Shown in pieces: positions 34,693-44,854 of a stretch of 64,000 nucleotides of DNA (positions within the stretch are counted from its first letter, which is position 1; every line of letters begins with the position of its first letter). The stretch lies in NCBI RefSeq assembly GCF_000283155.1, contig NW_004454156.1, forward strand, positions 33,418,604 to 33,482,603. Direction: 5' to 3'. The translations under genes were made by a program, and so were the position numbers. The DNA comes from Ceratotherium simum simum. Taxonomy: Eukaryota; Chordata; Mammalia; Perissodactyla; Rhinocerotidae. The notes beneath the pieces were generated by a model. It saw only the letters and a list, made by a program, of their open reading frames with translations. It did not search any database and was not told where the DNA came from.

Positions 34693-34950
34693 TTTATTTA
34701 TTTTTGTTTTGGTTTTTTTTTTTTTGTGAGGAAGATCAGCCCTGAGCTAACATCTGATGCCAATCCTCCTGTTTTTGCTGAGGAAGACTGGCCCTGAGCT
34801 AACATCCGTGCCCATCTTCCTCCACTTTACATGGGACGCCGCCACAGCATGGGCTGACAAGCGGTGCCTCGGTGCGCGCCCGGGATCCGAACCCGGGCCG
34901 CCAGCAGCAGAGCACGCACACTTAACCGCTATGCCACGGGGCTGGCCCCC
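34693..34950 (-). mobile_element. ERE SINE, reverse, nearly full length
   Basis: In reverse: GGGGGCCAGCCCCGTGGC start, GTTCGGATCCCGGGCGCGC, 'cccatgctgtggcgg', both copies of the 'ttagctcagggc' right-half motif, then an A/AAAT tail. 15-bp target duplications attcgtttttattta (34678-34692) and attcctttttattta (34951-34965). CpG retention suggests a young copy. Confidence 0.95.
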
Positions 34951-34965
34951 ATTCCTTTTTATTTA

Positions 34966-36435
34966 ATGCCAGGGTTTTCGGTTGTGCCTAGCAGAAAGAG
35001 TAGGGAAAAGTACGTGTATTTGATCTTCCCAGCAGTAGAGATCCAACACACACGTTTTAATAAGTGATAGAATCTGGGTTCAAACCCGGTCACTGGAGGC
35101 TCAGAGCCCAAGGACACAATCGCTAGGCTGGTTGCCCCAGGCACCTGAGTTTATTCAGGTGTGCTCCTCTGGGGATGGTCCTCTCACTTTGATGTCCCCA
35201 TCACTTGAAGTTCTCAGAGACCGTAGGCCAAAATCTCTTCTCAAGAGCAACGGTTTACAGTCCTGTGGGTCCAGCACAGACATCTTCGTAGAATTGTGGA
35301 CAGAGACCTCCCAGATGTCCTGCTCTCACATTCTATGAGCATGTGAGCTAAGCCATTTAAATATGCATGAGGCCCACTTACCAAAGGCCAGACACTTGTT
35401 CCTTCCCTTCATTCATCCATTATTTAGTGAATGCAGGCTACTGGGGCTACAAAATCATAACTGCCTTCTAAATCTTGCTCCAACTTCCCACCAGGCAGAA
35501 AGTGCTTTGCAGAGCACTTTACATTTTTGCCACTTCTTGGGCCCCATTTCCAATCTTCTCTGCCTCATCTCTTATTCCAGCCACTGGTATGGGGAGCAGG
35601 GGCCTGGTGCCTGGGAGACACCCACCCAGCACCCACTAATGTGCAACCTGAAAGTGCAGGGCAGCAAACACCCCCTGGGACACTTCTTGGCCAATGGCGA
35701 CAGGAGCTGGTGGACAGAAACTTCCCTTCTTTCCTGGGGCAGATGGTTCTGAAACTTAACCCAGAGGCTTTTAGAAGGTGCTATGGGATTGAGTACCTTG
35801 TCCTCCTTAGAGGTGGCCAGATTCTTATCAAAAGGAATGGTAACCTAAGGGTTGCTTTCTAGAGCCACTTCCAAAGGTTTATGTGCGGATACTTTATTTG
35901 GGACTGTGACCTTGGAAAGAGGTGGGAGGACCAAGGGAAATGAAAACAGGAAAGAAGAGAAGCCAATACAAGGACCTGTTATCCTTTCGGTAAGGATGGG
36001 AGCTGCTGGTACAGAACTGCCATCAACGTCAATGGAGACGGTGGGTTCCGGCCACACCGCAGTCCCTCATCTGCGAAGGCCAAGGGGATGAATTTACCCA
36101 GGTAGATGCAAGGCCAAGTGCCAACTAGGGGACTCGCTCATTAGCCTCTGTCTCAGGCCCTGCTCTGGGGGATCCCAGACTTAGATGTGACCATCACCTG
36201 ATTTCAGTATCACTGCTGCCCATGGAGGTAAGACAGGCCCCGCCCCTTTCACAGGTGAGGAAACAGAAGCTCTGAGAAGTGGCCTGAAGTAGAGGTGAAA
36301 ACAAGCCCTCTGGCCACATCCTGGCCTTTCTCACCCCCGGGTTCTGCAGGACAAAGCCAGGGGAGTTGGGGCGTCCTCTGTCCTGCCCCACCTGTGTGAC
36401 TCCTTTGTGGTTTTCAATTCCACTGCTCGCTGACG
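34966..36435. other. Intergenic, no gene seen
   Basis: 34990-35140 has a tRNA-like/MIR-like piece ('gggttcaaacccggtcac'). 36220-36290 has a reverse MIR-like piece ('acaggtgaggaaacagaagc'). The rest is unrecognised. No exon. Confidence 0.4.
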
Positions 36436-36439
36436 GACT

Positions 36440-36660
36440 GTCACCTGTCATAAGTGCCGAATCCATTATTATTATCAATAGCCGTGATGGATAATTAAAC
36501 AACAAATGCACTAATCTCATTAAGCCACTTATTTAATTAATTTATTTTAATTCATGTAATTAGTTAATATGATAATGCTTTCTTTCATCAGAAGACAGCC
36601 TGCAGGCTCTCCAAGCTCCATGTATTATTATTAATGGATCGTCACACATTGAGAAGAAAG
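36440..36660. promoter_or_regulatory. Candidate conserved non-coding element, homeodomain-site cluster
   Basis: AT-rich, repeat-free stretch with TAATTA/TTAATT-type cores: GGATAATTAAAC, TTTAATTAATTT, TTTTAATTC, GTAATTAGTTAAT. A TGACAGGTGACAG site on the reverse strand near 36440 fits TALE homeodomain (MEIS/PREP/TGIF) binding. Function is inferred. Confidence 0.35.
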
Positions 36661-36744
36661 AAGTTTGGGGAGTTGCTCAAAGTCACAGAGTTGGGAGTCA
36701 CTTAGCCTGTGGGGGAGCCCGCTGCCCTTTATCTGTTGACGCTG

Positions 36745-37016
36745 TGCGCCCACCCGCAGGCACTATGTTCTCACTGGCTTTCCTGCCTTTGTGCCTGCTC
36801 TTCTCACTGCCTGGAAAGCTTCTCTCCTTTTCTCCCTGAGTGTCAATGCCACCCATCCTTTGTGACTCAGCTTAGAAGTCTCCTCCAGCAGGAAGCCCTC
36901 CAACCTCTCCTGACTGGGTTAGATGACTCTCTGAAGGTACCCTGCATAGCATATGTCACCCTTGTGTAGTGTCCCATGAACTAGAATGCAAATCCTTTGA
37001 GAGACAGGGCTGGGTT
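36745..37016 (+). repeat. L2 LINE fragment
   Basis: 'cctgcctttgtgcctgctc', 'ctgcctggaaagcttctc', 'tgtgactcagcttagaag', 'tctcctccagcaggaagcc', 'gaatgcaaatcctttgagag'. Confidence 0.6.
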
Positions 37017-37039
37017 ATGACAACAATCTCAACATCAGC

Positions 37040-37300
37040 AACAACCACAAACACAGCAACTGCCATCATTCATTGAGCACTTACCCTCTGCCAAGCATTT
37101 TCCCAAGGACATTGCAAAGACAGTCACCTTTGAGCCTCATGCCAACACTGAGTGGTGGGAATGATTTCCCCTTTTTCTTTCTGGAATAAGGAAACAGAAA
37201 CTTCAGACAGGAAACTTGCTCAGGGCTACCCACCAGCACTAAGATCCAAACTCATGTTCAGATGGCCCCAAAGCCTGCTCCCTTAACTGCTATGCTGGCT
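37040..37300 (-). repeat. MIR SINE, reverse
   Basis: 'ttcattgagcacttaccc', 'tctgccaagcattttccc', 'aaggaaacagaaacttcag', 'ttgctcagggctaccc', 'ttaactgctatgctggc'. Confidence 0.6.
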
Positions 37301-37449
37301 GTCTTATTTATCCTTGAAGCACAAGGCCTATTTACCAACTGCTTGTATAATGGATGAATGCCCCAAACACTCCCTTAACAAATTTGGATCCCATAATGAG
37401 AGAAACAAAAAGACTCCACTGCTGAAGGCGAGCGACAATGATAGGTTTA

Positions 37450-37880
37450 GAGGAATTCTGTTATTATATTGACCACTCATAGTAATGTTTAAGGACATTA
37501 AAAATTTCAGCACTATTGATGGGATTACATTTTACTCTATGGCTCAAAACCACAAACAGAAATAATAATTCCATTCTTTGGTGAAAATGGTAATAATCCT
37601 GGTGAGTATGAATTTTATTGCTATGGTAACTGTAAAGCCCAGAGATAATAAATAAAAAGTTCCCGCATGTTGTTTTGTTGCCGACACTCCATCAAGCGTC
37701 ACGATTCCATTAGTAGTTAAAAATTGTAGTAATACCCTTGACAATAATTTTTATTGCTATACCTGTAAAACACAAAAGATAAGAAATAATTTTGTCAACA
37801 GGAAAGTGATGATAATCACTCAATTGTATTAGTGAGAAACCTGTACTTTGGTTTCGGTGCGACCAGCATCTTGATTTTGG
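37450..37880. repeat. Diverged ~136-bp tandem pair in AT-rich DNA
   Basis: Two blocks share the order attccatt - gt[a/g]gtaata-type - attttattgctat - ctgtaaa - ca-aagataa-aaat, starting near 37570 and 37706. Similarity is clear but diverged, so the duplication is old. The region is not a family I recognise; it could be an ancient repeat or a conserved element. Confidence 0.55.
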
Positions 37881-38589
37881 GGGGTAACACTTGAAACAGT
37901 GACTCAAAAGCCCACTCAGAATGATGCTGGCAGCTCTGCCACTGTCTTGTGACCTACCCTGGGGCTCAGTCTTCCAATGTGTTAAATGGGACGATGTGGA
38001 TTCTGTTTCAGATTAGGCTAATATCTGGGGATACAGTCACACATGACAGAGATGGTGACCCTGGCCGCATACAGCTCATGATTTGGAGGAGAGAGAGATA
38101 TTAACGCTATTCACACACGAAATTCGTGTGCCGTGAGGAATCTATCGAGAAACAGATGCCACTCTATGTATTCCAAGTATGAAGGGATGGAGTACAGGAA
38201 ATGTGAGGCTTACACAGTGTTGGAAGGGAGGGGGAGCGAAGGGCGGGGAAGTCACTTCTTATGAACTGGTTTTCAAGAGCTCACCCAGAAGCCACTGGTA
38301 AGTTCCCATTAGCTACCTCAGCCTGCAACCCAGATGTAGGTGCCTCTCAAGAAGCTCACCTGGAAGCAGCTTCAGCCTCATGTCTACCCCCGTCTGGCTG
38401 CAATGCCTCTGGAGAACAATGGCTCTTTCTCTGTATGGATCATATCTCCCTCCAGTGCCTCATTGGCCAACTCTCACCCAGAACCATCCTGGGAAGGTGA
38501 TTCTGGGAAATGGCAGCTTCCAGCCTCTGCTCTGCTGTGAAAGGGGCGACAGTGATCCTGAGCTGACCACAGACAACCAGCATAATTAG

Positions 38590-38830
38590 TAAGTTACTAT
38601 TTGATCAGAGCTCTGAAGGTCCAGGAGGGATGTGTTAGGCGGGACCTGAGGGACTTCAGCGATTCCGGGAAGGCTTCCTGGAGGAAGTGACATTTAACTT
38701 GAGAACGGGAGGATGAGTAAGACTTCATCGTGTGAAGAGAATGGTAAGGGGCTGAGGAGGGGAGAGGAGTAGGGAAAAGAATTCCAGGCAGTGGGAACAG
38801 CATGTGCAAAATAGGGCTTTGCTTTCATTG
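38590..38830 (-). repeat. L2-class LINE fragment, reverse
   Basis: 'gggaaggcttcctggagg', 'aagtgacatttaacttgag', 'attccaggcagtgggaac', 'agcatgtgcaaaatagggc'. Same family as 7915-8215 and 58160-58740. Confidence 0.5.
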
Positions 38831-39224
38831 GCCACCTCCTGGGAGCTTCTCCTGGAACTCAGTGGCAGAACCTCCACTGGTGGGCTGGGAGTGGGGTAAG
38901 GCGACGGCACAGAGGCTTCTTGAATGCAGTGATGGAGTTTGTTCATGTCACTAAATGTAATCATCCACAGACTTCACCATGGCGCTTATAAATTTTCAGA
39001 TGAAAAATGTACCGGGCATATAGCGTCTCCAAGTGAATAGAACACTGATTCATGTTTCACAACTTATATTCTTCATTTAATTTATTTTTTACAGTCCTGT
39101 CTTATTTTTGACAATTAAATAATTTCTTCCCCCTCCTTAGGATTGAAGGTCATACAGCCCTCCACGACTTCTTCCACCTATGTCATGCCTATGTCCTTCC
39201 ATATAATGTAGCTCTCCATTAGAA

Positions 39225-39880
39225 AAATATTTAGGAGACAGAATAAACAGGACAAGATATTTTGGGGTGGTGTGGAGAGGGAGGACACAGAGATTATGAG
39301 TTCAGTTTTGAACATGTGGGTTTTATGGTACGCTGGAGACAGCCAAATGGGGATGACGAGTGACAATTTCTTTATTGATCTGGAACCCAGGAGAGAGGTC
39401 TGGGCTAGATACAGATTTTGAAGACACGGGATACAGGTGGTAACTGAAGGTGTGACCGTAGATGGGAATGTAGGTGGGGAAGAGAAGAGGAGTTAGGATG
39501 GAGCTTTGAGGAACAGCGACATTGAACGCCAGGTGAAGGACAGAGGACAGGTGTCCAGAGAAGTAGGAGGTGAGCCAGGACACTAGCGTATCAAATAAGC
39601 CAGTGGATGCGAGTGTTGCAGGAAGCAGAGAGCTGAAAAATATCAGCGGGTCTCACAGCATGGAGAACACTGGCGACCTTAGTGAGAGCTGTTGATTGGA
39701 GAGAGCGGGGAGGAGCCCAGATGGGAGTGGGCTGCAGAGGGAACAGAACGGGGAGTAGAGGAGCTCTTCAGAGGAGTATGACACCCAAGGGGAGGAGAGA
39801 GGCAGGGTGGCAGCTAGAGGGGAGTGTGGGGTCGAGGCTGTGGTGATGGTTTTTCAAAACACAGGTGGGATTTGAGCACA
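39225..39880 (-). repeat. L2-class LINE, reverse, internal part
   Basis: 'gttttgaacatgtgggttt', 'ccaggagagaggtctggg', 'gatggagctttgaggaac', 'aggtgagccaggacac', 'tggcgaccttagtgagagc'. Probably the upstream continuation of the copy at 38590. Diverged and non-coding. Confidence 0.45.
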
Positions 39881-39963
39881 ATTAAAAGATCAAGAGAGCA
39901 AAATGCAGGAGAGAAAAAGGCAACTAAAGCAGGAGCCCGAACTCAGCTAAGGCAAGCAGGAGA

Positions 39964-40272
39964 AACAAAGGAAATGAACAAAAAAACAGAAACAGACTCT
40001 TAGACGCAGGAAACCAACAGGCGGTTACCAAGGGGGAAGGAATAGGCAAAGGAGATCAAGAGGTATAAACTCCCAGTTATAAAATAAGTCACAGGGATGT
40101 AATCTACAGCATAGGGAATAGGGTCATTTATACTGTAATAACTTTGTACAGTGACAGATGGTAACTAGGCTATCATGGTGATCATTTCATAATGTACATA
40201 AATATCAAATCACTATGATGTACACCTAAAACTAATAGGGGATCACATGTCAATTATACTTCAATTAAAAAA
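39964..40272 (+). mobile_element. L1 LINE 3' end
   Basis: 'gcggttaccaagggggaa', 'ctcccagttataaaataagtc' in two parts, 'ctacagcatagggaatag', 'gtacacctaaaactaat', and the end 'tgtcaattatacttcaatt'. Confidence 0.85.
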
Positions 40273-40465
40273 ACCACCTAAGGAGGCACCCTCTCCTCAA
40301 AGTGCAGGAGCATTTGCCCACCCCTGAGAGCACGTGCGTCCTTGATTCTGCACCTGAGGAGCCTAGCTGTCTTCATGCTGAACTGAAGGATCTTGGGATC
40401 ATTGAGCACAGGGGAGACTGTGTATGCTGCTCTTTCCCAAAGAAAAGCTCAAAAGGGGAAGTTAT

Positions 40466-40724
40466 GGGCCAGCCCTGATGGCCTCGTGGTTAAAGTTCAG
40501 TGCGCTCCACTTTGGCAGCCCAGGTTCGGTTCCCAGGGACGAAACCACACCACTCGTCTGTCAGTAGCCATGCTGTGGCGGCGGCTCCCGTAGAAGAACT
40601 AGAAGGACCTACAACTAGAATATACAACTACGTACTGGGGCTTTGGGGAGTGAAAAAAAGAAGAGGAAGATTAGCAACAGATGTTAACTCAGGGAGAATC
40701 TTTCCCAGCAGGAAAAAAAGGGGG
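40466..40724 (+). mobile_element. ERE SINE, diverged chimeric-looking copy
   Basis: GGGCCAGCCCTGATGGCCTCGTGGTTAAAG in pieces, then 'gccatgctgtggcggcgg'. The right half carries both subtype signatures: 'gaagaactagaaggacc' with 'tactggggctttgggg', then 'gaagattagcaacagatgtt'. Near-matching flanks ggggaagttat and ggggagttat. Confidence 0.88.
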
Positions 40725-41169
40725 GAGGGGAGTTATCAACAAAGACTTTTAGGACTTGGAAGAACTCTAGACCCACCTACCTCTGAGGTTTTCCAGACTG
40801 TCCTTAGCTGTGAAGCCCTTCCTTTAGTCTCACGTGGATGAATAAAAGAGGGACAGCAGAAGGCTCTGGTGGAAGCTGGGAGCCAAGAGCCTTGAGCTCC
40901 AGCCTCTGTGGCACCTTGGTGCATGGAAACCCTACAGCTCCACGGACCACGGTTTGCAAACCTCTGATCTGGTTCAAGGTCCCCATGTATTGATCTGTAA
41001 ATTCACTGCGTCTTTCAGTCCAGCCTCCGAGGGCATGAGGGAAACCAAATAATGGGAAGCCCACACATCTGCAGAATCCTCTCTCAGTTGCATAGGTGGA
41101 CTTTGCTTTCAACGAACCGACACATTTAAATTAAATTTATTTATCTCTGCCCTGCCTTGTTCCCCAAAG

Positions 41170-41530
41170 GATTCGAGGTAGCGTGCCAAGATATATGTGA
41201 GACAACAAGATAAAATATCTAACGATGGAGACAAACAGATAATAAAATAGCAGAGAGGAGTTAAAGGAAGAAAGGTTTAGATCTGAGGTGTGCTCAACGT
41301 CCCAGCCACTTGCCGCAAGGGCGTCACAAGTCTGACTCTGAGCTTTCCAGCAGTTGAAGCCAAAAATGCATCTGGCACACGACGGCTGGATCACCGAGGA
41401 TGCAATCGCCCATTTATCAACAGCAACCTCATCAACAAGACTTGAGTTGGAGCTGCTAAAATAGAACTTGACTTGCAAAATTTTAATTTGCTCCTGACAT
41501 TCTGTGAATGTTCGTCTGGTGTAAAGCAAG
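41170..41530. promoter_or_regulatory. Single-copy stretch, candidate conserved element
   Basis: No repeat signature. It keeps several CpG (near 41290-41410) and an AT-rich end with AAAATTTTAATTTG. A 130-codon reverse frame covers it but has no domain, start context or splice logic. Function unknown. Confidence 0.25.
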
Positions 41531-41620
41531 GCAACCTGTCATAGGGGAGGTCTTACCTGCTCAGGTGTTACAAGAGCCAGTAGTGCCTCTTAAATCTTCT
41601 CTTCTAGAAGGTTCTGGGGC

Positions 41621-41862
41621 AGGCCCGGTGGCGCAAGCAGTTAAGTGCTCGTGCTCCGCTTCGGCGGCCCGGGATTCACGAGTCCAGATCCCAGGCGCAC
41701 ACTGACGCATCGCTTGTCAAGCCATGCTGTGGCGGCATCCCATATAAAGTAGAGGAAGATGGGCACAGATGTTAGCTCAGGGCCGGTCTTCCTCAGCAAA
41801 AAGAGGAAGATTGGCATCGGATGTTAGCTCAGGGCTGATCTTCCTCACAAAAAAAAAAAGAA
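41621..41862 (+). mobile_element. ERE SINE, full-length type
   Basis: AGGCCCGGTGGCGCAAGCAG start, GGGATTCACGAGTCCAGATC region, 'caagccatgctgtggcgg', 'gtagaggaagatgggcac', and two 'gttagctcagggc' motifs before the A-tail. Target duplications of 16 bp (TAGAAGGTTCTGGGGC) at 41605-41620 and 41863-41878 are identical, so the insertion is recent. Confidence 0.97.
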
Positions 41863-42089
41863 TAGAAGGTTCTGGGGCCCTAAAACACAAATGGAGGCCA
41901 TCATAAGAACAGAAAGTGCAGCTCAGGACAGGTGTCCCTGAGGAGCTGGGCAACAGGGGTAGGTGTGTGACAGGAGCCCCTTGCTGGCTCTAAAGGCTCG
42001 GCCCCCGTGTTCTGACACCAGCAATTCACCCAGGACCCTCAGATCTTGATTTGTTCTCCTAAGTCCATTTCCTTCTGTGACTAAATATC

Positions 42090-42365
42090 TCCCACTGGAG
42101 ATTATTTCTTCATTAATTACTTTATTCATCAAACATTTCTTTAATGCCTCCATACGCCTGTCACTTTCGCTTCCGGTATCTCACTCGATCCTCAGACAAC
42201 CTGATGGGGAAGGTAGATATGATCATTCCCATTTAATAGATGTGAAAGCTGAGGCTTACAGAACTTAAAGCAACTAGCCAAGGATTGCACAGCTAGTCAG
42301 TGGCAGATTAGATTTAAGCCAGATCTCCTAACCCCAGTCTGGTGCCCTTTGCATTGCATCATGGG
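42090..42365 (-). repeat. MIR SINE, reverse
   Basis: 'gatcctcagacaacctgatg', 'cccatttaatagatgtgaaag', 'ctgaggcttacagaac', 'aaggattgcacagctag', 'agtggcagattagattt', ending 'tgccctttgcattgcatc'. Confidence 0.7.
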
Positions 42366-42688
42366 AACCAGGTGAGCTGAACACATCAAGGCTGAGAATT
42401 AGAGATTGCTAGTGAGTCCCAAACCAGAAAGACACTCAGGAACCAGGGAGACCCGATCAAGGGACCAAAAGGCTTGTAGGAGCTGAAAAGAGCTGTAAGA
42501 TTATGGCAGCAGAATTCGTGTCCTCGTGTGCAAAATTGAAAGACTAATCTCTCCTCGCAGGTTTGTTGTTTAGAGGAGCCATGCACATTGGTGCAGGCTG
42601 TGCACTGCATAATTTTAGAGGGTGCCGTTCACAGCATCATCATGGATTTTTATATCTATTATTTTTAATTTGCGTATTTATTCATTTT

Positions 42689-42702
42689 CCAGCAGGTGGC
42701 AG
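42689..42702 (+). promoter_or_regulatory. CTCF core motif match
   Basis: CCAGCAGGTGGCAG satisfies the CTCF core consensus CCASYAGRKGGCRS at every position. It lies outside recognised repeats. Occupancy is not shown by sequence alone. Confidence 0.45.
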
Positions 42703-43438
42703 GAAAGTGTATCAAAGAATGGGCAGCATTTCCTAAATCGCGCAAAGGTGCCCTATGGGCCAGTGGGAGTGCTGGCGTGAGCCTCACAGGCGATAGCGTG
42801 TGTTTAGTAACTGCTGGTTTCCCATCCCTTCTTCTATCATATGAGAGCCGTTCAACTTGCTCCGCCCGCCTCATCATGCAGTTTTGAAGATCAAATAAGA
42901 TCATGGGTATTAACGTGTTTTTGGAGGCAGGCTGGGCCACTGTCAAGTGTAGAGAATTAACAAATTGGTTAGGAATTTGAGGGAAGGCGCTGGCACTGAG
43001 GCTCGGCCCTGATCCACCGGGAACACATTATGTGCTTCCTGTGTCGGCCAGGCCTTGGGCGGGGCTCGGGCAGACAGACTCTGCAGTGGGGTGGGCAGGG
43101 CCCCCGTGCTGAGCAGAGGGGCATCTGCCTCTCGCAGAGAAGGCAGGGAGGAGCAGCCCGGCAGGGGGTACCTCGGACCCTCACGTAAAAACAGTTGGCA
43201 GGTGACTTCCACGGTGACTTTTGTAAGGAGGGAGGGAGAGGAGACACACAGCTGACGAGGGAGAAGAGACCGGCAGAGAGGGAGACCCAGGGAGTAGACC
43301 AACGCTGGCAGAGAAATGGGGGGAAAGAGGTGGGGAGACAGAGCTGGAGAAAGACTGAGGGAGGTGGTGCAGAGTGGCCAAAACAAGACAGACCAGAGCA
43401 GGACTGACAGGAGAGAGAGGCACCCGTGAGACGAAGGG

Positions 43439-43620
43439 TCATGAGAGAGACCCAGGAGCAACGCGAGTGTGCGTGTGTGTGTTTGTGACAAAGAGAGAGA
43501 GAGAGACCCAAGAACAATGTGAGTGTGTGTGTGACAGAGAGAGAGACAGAGAGAAACAGACACGGAGAGAGAAGAGAGAGGAGCGAAGAGGGGGTGGAGG
43601 GGAAGGAGGAGAGGGAGACG
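43439..43620. repeat. Purine-rich GA/TG low-complexity tract with a 56-bp duplication
   Basis: GAGAGACCCA starts at 43445 and again at 43501, each followed by AGNAACNNNNGAGTGTG and a TG run: a local 56-bp duplication. The tract continues as (GA)n. Strand bias makes long frames on the reverse strand (206 and 252 codons), rich in Ser, Leu, His and Thr. Confidence 0.85.
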
Positions 43621-43756
43621 GAACCCAGACAGTCAGGACCACACTGGGATTCAGAGGACCTTGCTTTCCATGCTCGGCTGTGCCACCACGGCAGGTCCCT
43701 TAACGTCTCTCGCCTCAGTTTCCTCACCGCGAAGTGTGGACAATAACCTTGCTTCT

Positions 43757-43781
43757 CCCCACCCCCACCCCCATCCCACCC
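43757..43781 (-). other. G-quadruplex-forming motif (reverse strand)
   Basis: C-runs of 4, 5, 5, 3 and 3 with loops of 1-2 bases on the + strand, giving a four-tetrad-capable G-rich reverse strand. Confidence 0.65.
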
Positions 43782-44625
43782 GCTCCTCGGGCTGTCGCCG
43801 GCCCCCAGAGATGACAGACGTCAGCCTTTAGAGCTGGCTGACCGGAGGGATGCTGCAGTGTTAGCAGTAACAGGGGTTTCTTCTACTCAGCATGGCAGGC
43901 TTGTGTAGCTCCCGATTTGGCTGGGCTCAGGCGAGTCCCAGTGCCTGTCCCCGGGCCTGGCAGGGGGACTAGAAACATGGGGGGCTTTGTCGGGCTCTGA
44001 GGAGCCATCTGCCTCACTTCACCGAATGGAAAGGCCAGCGCTGGCATGATTTCTCTCGACCACCCTGAAGCTCTGAGAGCGCAAGGTGCCCTCCTGCTGC
44101 TGCACCCCGCTGCAGGCCTTCTGGGGAATGGGGGGGGGTTGGCACGGAGGCAGCTGTGGAATGGAAGCCCTAGAAACCAGATGCATGCGGCTGGCATTTC
44201 TCCCCTGGCTCTGAGTGTGAAAAGCCCATAAAACAATTAGAGCCCCATGTTGCCCTCCTGGCGAGCGGGCGGGTGCTGTGCTTTGTCAAGTGTAATCAGG
44301 GTAGATAAGGGTGTCCCTTGCAGCTGTGGGAGAAGAGCGGCAGCCCCATAAACCCGGGTCACCAGCGGGGCACAGGGTGAAAAGGTAAGGGGAGGCACAG
44401 AGCACCCCGCTCTGTCCCGGAGAGTCCCCGGCTGGAATTCTGACCTGGGGGCAGGCTGCAGGCCCCTTGATCAGTGGGTTCCTTCTCTGCCTCCCCCGTG
44501 GGGCTTGGGAAAGGTGGCTGGTGGCAGGAATTAGAGGTTAACCCACTTTTCACCAACAAAGTGGTGACAGTAAGTCGGGAAGCACAGGAGCAGGCAGACC
44601 GTTTGTCAGATGTTGAATCATTTCT

Positions 44626-44839
44626 TTTTTTTTTTTAAAGATTTTATTTATTTATTTTTTCCCCCCAAAGCCCCAGTAGATAGTTGTATGTCATAGCTGC
44701 ACATCCTTCTAGTTGCTGTATGTGGGACTCGGCCTCAGGATGGACGGAGAAGTGGTGCCTCGGTGCGCGCCCGGGATCCAAACCCGGGCCACCAGCATCG
44801 GAGCGTGTGCACTTAACCACCAAGCCACGGGGCCGGCCC
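44626..44839 (-). mobile_element. ERE SINE, reverse ('tactggggctttgggg' type)
   Basis: In reverse: GGGCCGGCCCCGTGGCTTGG start, GTTTGGATCCCGGGCGCGC, 'gcaactagaaggatgtgc', 'tctactggggctttgggg', then (AAAT)n and A-tail. Perfect 15-bp target duplications TGTTGAATCATTTCT at 44611-44625 and 44840-44854. Confidence 0.96.
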
Positions 44840-44854
44840 TGTTGAATCATTTCT

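Noticed and set aside
42943..43727. Reverse-strand frames of 206 and 252 codons with Ser/Leu/Thr/His repeats
   Set aside because: Two overlapping frames open together because the + strand is a purine/TG low-complexity tract.
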